A DNA stretch of 51,165 nt from an uncultured Christensenellaceae bacterium (lineage in GTDB: Bacteria > Bacillota > Clostridia > Christensenellales > Christensenellaceae): NCBI GenBank assembly GCA_934373295.1, contig CAKROK010000006.1, positions 1 through 51,165 on the forward strand. The letters run 5' to 3'. The notes under the pieces are model-generated. The model worked only from the letters and a program-made list of their open reading frames with translations. It was not told the DNA's origin and did no database searches. Below are positions 47,608 through 51,165 of this stretch, in pieces (the first letter of the stretch is position 1; each line of letters opens with the position of its first letter). The position numbers and the translations under genes are program-made.

Positions 47608-48717
47608 TTATATCGTCTCGCCGCTCTTATACAGGGCGAGTATGAGGTCGAGCATCCTGCCGTAGCTCTTGTTTCCGTCGGAGACGCCGGAGGATTTCAG
47701 ATAGCTTGAATATACGTCGTTCGCCTTTTCGGAGAGCTGCGTGTCGAAATCCTTCCAATATGCGCTGTTGTCGCGCAAGTCGCGCAGTACGCCGTCGGAG
47801 ATGTTTTCATATAGTTGCTTATAAAGCTCGTTTGAGGAGGAGTATAGCGAGTTTATGGAATACGTGAGCGCGAGAAGATATGCCGAATATGCGAAATCCG
47901 CATTATCCGATTTTCTTGCGACGTACCAGCTTATGAAGTTCGCCTCGTCCTCACGCGCATAGCCCTGCAAATGCGCGTATTCATGCGCGACGGTGGAGGG
48001 AAAGTAGCTTTCCGGCATCTGCATATTGAGGTTCGCCTCGTAGGTGAACGGGGAGAATATGCCCGTGGTCTCAAAGGTCGAAAGCAGGTTTTTGGTGAGT
48101 ACGCCCTTTGCGGGGGCGTTTGAGCTCACTTTTTTTAAATAATCGGGTGCGCAGCTTTTATAGACGTCGCCCACCTCGTGCAGTATCTCATCTTTTGAAG
48201 AGGAAAGCACAAATACGCCGTTTTCATCCTCCTTGACCTTGCCGCGCAGCTCGTTCGCCCTGTCCGCGAGCAGCATGGAGACTTCAAAAAGCTCCTGAGC
48301 GGAGTATTTTTCGGTGGATATGCCCATGGTCGACGAAAGGGGCAGCCGCGCGTAGTTTATCGCCCAGTTTAATATGAAGCAGCTGCCCAAAAGCGCTATA
48401 ACGCAGATAAGGCTAATGAGCCGCTTTAAGAATAAGAACCATCTTTTCCCCCGTATAAAAAAAGATGAGAATATGTAAAAGAAATAAAAGACGAGCGCGG
48501 AGAAGAATGCATACAGCCCTATCTCGCCCAGCGAAAAGGAGATAAGCCCCGTCAAACAGCTCCAAATATTCGCGAAAAAGGGATATATCGCGCGCGAATA
48601 CACGCTCTCTGTAGTATCGGGAAATAAAAACGCGAGCCTGTATATTATGAGCGACACGGCGAGAAGTATAATTATCCACAGCCTGCGGCGGATATATGAT
48701 AAAAGTTCTTTCTTCAT
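47608..48717 (-). CDS. DUF3810 family membrane protein with HExxH motif
   Basis: A 369-residue protein with about three hydrophobic helices in the first 125 residues and an outer or inner domain carrying HEYAH in STVAHEYAHLQGYAREDEANFISW (about residues 240-263), a zincin-like metalloprotease signature. The DUF3810 family fits this layout; no substrate is known. Start choice: ATG 48717 is 8 bases after GAGG, better than ATG 48723 at 2 bases. It converges with the Na/Pi gene. Confidence 0.8.
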   Translation of the reverse strand: MKKELLSYIRRRLWIIILLAVSLIIYRLAFLFPDTTESVYSRAIYPFFANIWSCLTGLISFSLGEIGLYAFFSALVFYFFYIFSSFFIRGKRWFLFLKRLISLICVIALLGSCFILNWAINYARLPLSSTMGISTEKYSAQELFEVSMLLADRANELRGKVKEDENGVFVLSSSKDEILHEVGDVYKSCAPDYLKKVSSNAPAKGVLTKNLLSTFETTGIFSPFTYEANLNMQMPESYFPSTVAHEYAHLQGYAREDEANFISWYVARKSDNADFAYSAYLLALTYSINSLYSSSNELYKQLYENISDGVLRDLRDNSAYWKDFDTQLSEKANDVYSSYLKSSGVSDGNKSYGRMLDLILALYKSGETI

Positions 48718-48853
48718 TGACATTACCTCGATTCATTATACAATGCATATAAATCAAAGGTCAATCGAGCAGGGGCAAAATTCGCGAATCATTCACAAAT
48801 GCAGTATAAAATATGATATAATGAACTGAAAAATCATGAATGGAGAAGGAACG

Positions 48854-49696
48854 ATGAACGCAGGAATGTCCACATCCTGCTTTTTCGGAAGGGAAAAGCT
48901 GGAGGATACGATCGATATAATGGCAAAGCTGGGCGTCAGGCGCGCTGAGATATTTTTAAACACGCTCAGCGAATATGAGCCGGAATTTTGCAAGGAGCTG
49001 CGCAAGAGAACGGACGACTGCGGCATAGAGGTGCTGTCCGTGCATCCCATGGGCGTACAGTTTGAGATGCAGATGTATACGCCCTATGAGCGCACGGTGA
49101 ACGACGCGCGGGACATTTTTTTAAGAGTGCTGGATGCGTGCAATTTTTTGGGCGCAAAGAGGTATATATACCACGGCGGATTAAATCTAAAGCGCAAAAA
49201 GCAGCCCGTGCCGATGAGCAGGGTAGCGCAGGTGACGGGGGAATGCGCGCGGCTTGCGGGCGAGCATGGCATAGAGTTCGCGTATGAAAACGTGCATTGG
49301 TGCTGGTTTGACAGGCCGCAGTTCGCCACGGAGCTTTTATCGCGCTGTAAGGAGGGAAACCTATGCTTCAACCTCGATATAAAACAGGCGGCGCAGTCCG
49401 GATATCCCTATGAGCAGTACATAAAGACCATGGGGAGCAGGCTTAAAAGTGTGCATCTCTGTGACCATATCATAGATCCCGAGGGCTGGGTCAAGCCCGT
49501 TGCGCCATTTACGGGGAATACCGATTTTGAGCTGTTAAAGCAAAACCTCGTCGCGGCGGGATATGACGGCCCTGCGATACTCGAGCTGTATTCGGGAAAT
49601 TACCGCGATTATGACGAGTTGGGCAGGATTTTCGCCGGAATTGCGGAGATTTTCGACGACGAGGGGGATAAAGCTAACTCGGCAGATAATTTTTGA
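48854..49696 (+). CDS. Sugar phosphate isomerase/epimerase-like TIM-barrel protein
   Basis: A 280-residue protein of the xylose isomerase-like AP endonuclease 2 superfamily. Metal-site residues typical of the fold appear: the YHGG strand (about 104-107), FAYENVHW (Glu near residue 140), LDIKQAAQSG (Asp near 177), the VHLCDH block (about 200-205) and AILELYSGNY near the end. The substrate is unknown; the family includes sugar epimerases, inosose dehydratases and nucleases. ATG 48854 is chosen because GGAGAAGGA lies just before it. Its 3' end overlaps the next gene on the other strand by 23 bases. Confidence 0.85.
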   Translation: MNAGMSTSCFFGREKLEDTIDIMAKLGVRRAEIFLNTLSEYEPEFCKELRKRTDDCGIEVLSVHPMGVQFEMQMYTPYERTVNDARDIFLRVLDACNFLGAKRYIYHGGLNLKRKKQPVPMSRVAQVTGECARLAGEHGIEFAYENVHWCWFDRPQFATELLSRCKEGNLCFNLDIKQAAQSGYPYEQYIKTMGSRLKSVHLCDHIIDPEGWVKPVAPFTGNTDFELLKQNLVAAGYDGPAILELYSGNYRDYDELGRIFAGIAEIFDDEGDKANSADNF

Positions 49697-50087
49697 TGAG
49701 ATCGCGGGCATAGTCGTCATCCAACTTTGAATTAAATCGGACTTTATCACCCTTTGACAGAAAAATGCTTGCACATTCCTTTGAAAAGTCGTGCCAGAGC
49801 AGTATATAGGGCGCGTAGCCGTCCTTATGGGCGATTATGCACAGCCGCTTTTCGGGAAGAGACGTGCCGCCTGCGCTGTCCGTCGTTAGAGAAACATCCT
49901 CGCCTATCAGCACGACTTCACAGCCGTCTATGGGCAAAAGCGTATCGGCATCCGACACGGTCAGGTTGACCGAGGATGGATAAAAGACGGGCGTATCCTC
50001 AATATCGCCCTTTAACACGGCGGACATTATGACGGTGCAGATAATAAGGCATATTAGAATAGTTGTGGCGCGCTTTGCTTTTGACAT
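49674..50087 (-). CDS. Small membrane-anchored protein of unknown function
   Basis: A 137-residue protein. The basic start MSKAKRATT leads into one hydrophobic helix (about 8-27). The outer part (about 40-137) has a beta-sandwich feel like carboxypeptidase-regulatory domains (VNLTVSDADTLLPIDGCEVVL), which is only a resemblance. GGAG lies 8 bases before ATG 50087; an upstream in-frame ATG at 50108 is less likely. It converges with the isomerase-like gene (23-base overlap) and is divergent from yfbR. Confidence 0.55.
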   Translation of the reverse strand: MSKAKRATTILICLIICTVIMSAVLKGDIEDTPVFYPSSVNLTVSDADTLLPIDGCEVVLIGEDVSLTTDSAGGTSLPEKRLCIIAHKDGYAPYILLWHDFSKECASIFLSKGDKVRFNSKLDDDYARDLIKNYLPS

Positions 50088-50137
50088 GGGCAGATCTCCG
50101 AAAAACATTCTTTTAAATAATATGAGGAGAAATTGAA

Positions 50138-50710
50138 ATGATACATTTTTACTCTTATCTTTCGCGAATGAAGCACATAAAGAGATGGGGGCTTATGAAG
50201 AATACGGAGCAGGAGAACATCAAGGAGCACTCGTTTGACGTCGCGGTGACGGCGCACGCCCTTGCGCTCATAGGCAACACCTACTTCGGCAAAAATCACG
50301 ATATACACAAAATAACGGAGCTTGCGCTCTTTCACGAGACGAGCGAGGTCATAACGGGCGACCTCGCCACGCCCATAAAGTACTTTAACCCCGAGATAAA
50401 GGAGAGCTTCGGCAGGATAGAAAATATCGCGAACGAGCGGCTCTTATCCATGCTCCCGGACGAGCTCAAAGACAGCTATCGCCCGATAATGATGCACGAG
50501 GGCGACCCGGACTACGTGCTCGTAAAAGCTGCGGACAAGATATGCGCGTATGTGAAATGCGTGGAGGAGCTTAAAAGCGGCAATGCGGAGTTCGCCAAGG
50601 CAAAGGCCAACCTCTATCGCGAGATATGCGGCTATGACCTGCCCGAGGTGAAGTATTATATCGAAAATTGTCTGCCCAGCTTTGAGTTGACGTTGGATGA
50701 GTTGAACTAA
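50138..50710 (+). CDS. yfbR: 5'-deoxynucleotidase, YfbR-like HD phosphohydrolase
   Basis: A 190-residue HD-domain protein of the family that hydrolyses deoxyribonucleoside 5'-monophosphates. The family start reads RMKHIKRWGLMKNTEQENIKEHS (about residues 10-32), supplying the Arg-Trp and first His ligands. The HD pair appears in ALFHETSEV (about 66-74), and the metal Asp is in LVKAADKICA (about 130-139). ATGAGGAGA lies just before the ATG. It could serve the dNMP end of nucleotide turnover; it is not linked to the pyr operon by position. Confidence 0.9.
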   Translation: MIHFYSYLSRMKHIKRWGLMKNTEQENIKEHSFDVAVTAHALALIGNTYFGKNHDIHKITELALFHETSEVITGDLATPIKYFNPEIKESFGRIENIANERLLSMLPDELKDSYRPIMMHEGDPDYVLVKAADKICAYVKCVEELKSGNAEFAKAKANLYREICGYDLPEVKYYIENCLPSFELTLDELN

Positions 50711-50819
50711 TAATGATTTCGGAGCTCAAAATGCACTGCCGTTTGAACGCAATAATTAAGGTGGTTTTTCAAAATGAGTTTTGAAAAACAGCCGGATAAA
50801 AATCGCAGAGATTTATGTG

Positions 50820-50848
50820 TTGACTTTAGGAGCTTTGGATAATATAAT
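50820..50848 (+). promoter_or_regulatory. Promoter of the antitoxin RNA
   Basis: TTGACT (50820-50825), a 17-base spacer, TATAAT (50843-50848). No open frame follows, which suits a non-coding RNA starting near 50855. Confidence 0.75.
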
Positions 50849-50854
50849 GAATAT

Positions 50855-50939
50855 AGAAAAGACGTTGCCGATAGACGGTCAACCCCTTAGAACTAAAAAA
50901 AATAGTCGCACGAGATTGGTGAACCGGCGGCTATTTTTT
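50855..50939 (+). ncRNA. Probable antisense antitoxin RNA of a type I toxin-antitoxin locus
   Basis: An RNA of about 85 bases would start after the promoter at 50820-50848 and end at the hairpin AAAAAATAGTCGC (50897-50909) with GCGGCTATTTTTT (50927-50939). The hairpin has T-runs on both strands and works as a terminator for both directions. The toxin mRNA, coming from the other side, ends in the same hairpin, so the two RNAs share about 43 complementary bases at their 3' ends, as in Fst/par and TxpA/RatA systems. The 5' part CGTTGCCGATAGACGG matches, from memory, the trailing part of other holin-like toxin loci. Confidence 0.65.
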
Positions 50940-50940
50940 G

Positions 50941-51024
50941 TTACTGTTTTTTTACGCACGTAATTATAAGCGCCGTAAAGGCAACTAAAAATGTGCAAAA
51001 ACTTATGAACTGATCAAAAGTCAT
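50941..51024 (-). CDS. Holin-like small membrane toxin (type I toxin-antitoxin)
   Basis: A 27-residue protein: ATG 51022-51024, TAA 50941-50943. It reads MTFDQF, then a hydrophobic helix ISFCTFLVAFTALIITCV, then KKQ, the layout of the putative holin-like toxin family (short acidic or polar start, one membrane helix, basic end). A strong ribosome binding site, AAAGGAAGGTG, is 6 bases upstream. Such peptides damage or depolarise the membrane unless their mRNA is held by the antisense RNA. The toxin's mRNA terminates in the hairpin shared with the antitoxin RNA. No clear promoter for the toxin was found upstream. Confidence 0.75.
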   Translation of the reverse strand: MTFDQFISFCTFLVAFTALIITCVKKQ

Positions 51025-51102
51025 TTGCAACACCTTCCTTTCATTGCCTCTAAAAAATAGAAGTTAAAAAATGAAGAAAGGTTGACCACCTACCCGTCGT
51101 CG

Positions 51103-51163
51103 CGACAAGCGTAATTGACATGAGACCGCGCAAACGCGGTCTCATTGTCTAATAACGCTGTCG
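51103..51163. repeat. Long imperfect palindrome at the window edge
   Basis: The arms 51103-51130 and 51135-51163 pair around the loop CAAA. The innermost 11 base pairs (ATGAGACCGCG with CGCGGTCTCAT) are perfect, and the outer part pairs with a few mismatches and single-base bulges down to CGACA/TGTCG, about 25 pairs in all. There is no T-run. It lies about 80 bases upstream of the toxin gene and may be part of its 5' region or a separate repeat. Confidence 0.65.
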
Positions 51164-51165
51164 CT

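Noticed and set aside
51103..51163. Integron attC site
   Set aside because: The palindrome has the right size, but no GTTRRRY/RYYYAAC core sites stand at its ends and no integrase or cassette array is visible.

Overview
The window looks like the chromosome of a spore-forming, mostly anaerobic Firmicute of the class Clostridia, probably an uncultured gut lineage. The reasons are spoIIR, the redox repressor Rex, MinCDE, a flavodiiron protein with its own rubredoxin, a class A RNase P RNA, TrmK, a CIRCE-controlled htpG and strong GGAGG ribosome binding sites. The standard code is used and TGA is a stop. Most of the window is housekeeping. No prophage, transposase, CRISPR array or tRNA was recognised.

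Layout. (1) 1-4852: end of an unknown gene, a MarR regulator, a membrane protein, the divergon-setting minCDE genes (minus) and a rodA-type SEDS gene (plus). (2) 4853-5677: an 825-base gene-free stretch packed with hairpin repeats. (3) 5678-13036: spoIIR; rho with a long disordered AT-hook-like insertion, a family 6 uracil/hypoxanthine-DNA glycosylase and a Sir2 deacylase overlapping end to end; three small zinc-ribbon or membrane proteins; trmK, a Nif3-like gene and a C4 zinc-ribbon coiled coil; then rnpB and its terminator. (4) 13037-17455: a repeat-like spacer, then trpS, thrC, a secreted C39-like peptidase and a small conserved protein, all minus. (5) 17520-19858: rex and a VanW protein. 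(6) 19874-23863 (minus): a probable ECF sigma/anti-sigma pair, a lipoprotein, a BFD-type ferredoxin and a flavodiiron protein fused to flavin reductase and rubredoxin. (7) 24119-26364: a lipoprotein and a frameshifted M3 peptidase lipoprotein, AT-richer than the neighbours. (8) 26487-33631 (minus): htpG with promoter and CIRCE, then a four-gene unit of a large secreted protein with a DNRLRE-like region and a C-terminal caspase-like domain, followed by three paralogous exported proteins.

(9) 33883-43909 is a complete UMP operon, pyrC-carA-carB-pyrK-pyrD-pyrF-pyrE-pyrB-pyrI, with a textbook promoter, a leader carrying an intrinsic terminator (probable attenuator) and a strong final terminator. 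It takes bicarbonate and glutamine to UMP and brings its own aspartate transcarbamoylase regulatory chain. (10) 43911-45600: a second copy of the hairpin repeat found near 4.9 kb, then a MATE transporter whose ribosome binding site can be sequestered. (11) 45789-51165: a Na/Pi cotransporter, a DUF3810 protein, a TIM-barrel isomerase-like protein, a small anchored protein, a YfbR-type nucleotidase, and a type I toxin-antitoxin locus of the holin-like toxin type next to a long palindrome.

The most unusual items are: the repeat family whose ends are conserved while the interior is replaced by unrelated perfect hairpins; the caspase-like surface protein with its three paralogous partners; and the unannotated-size (27 aa) toxin facing a convergent antisense RNA.
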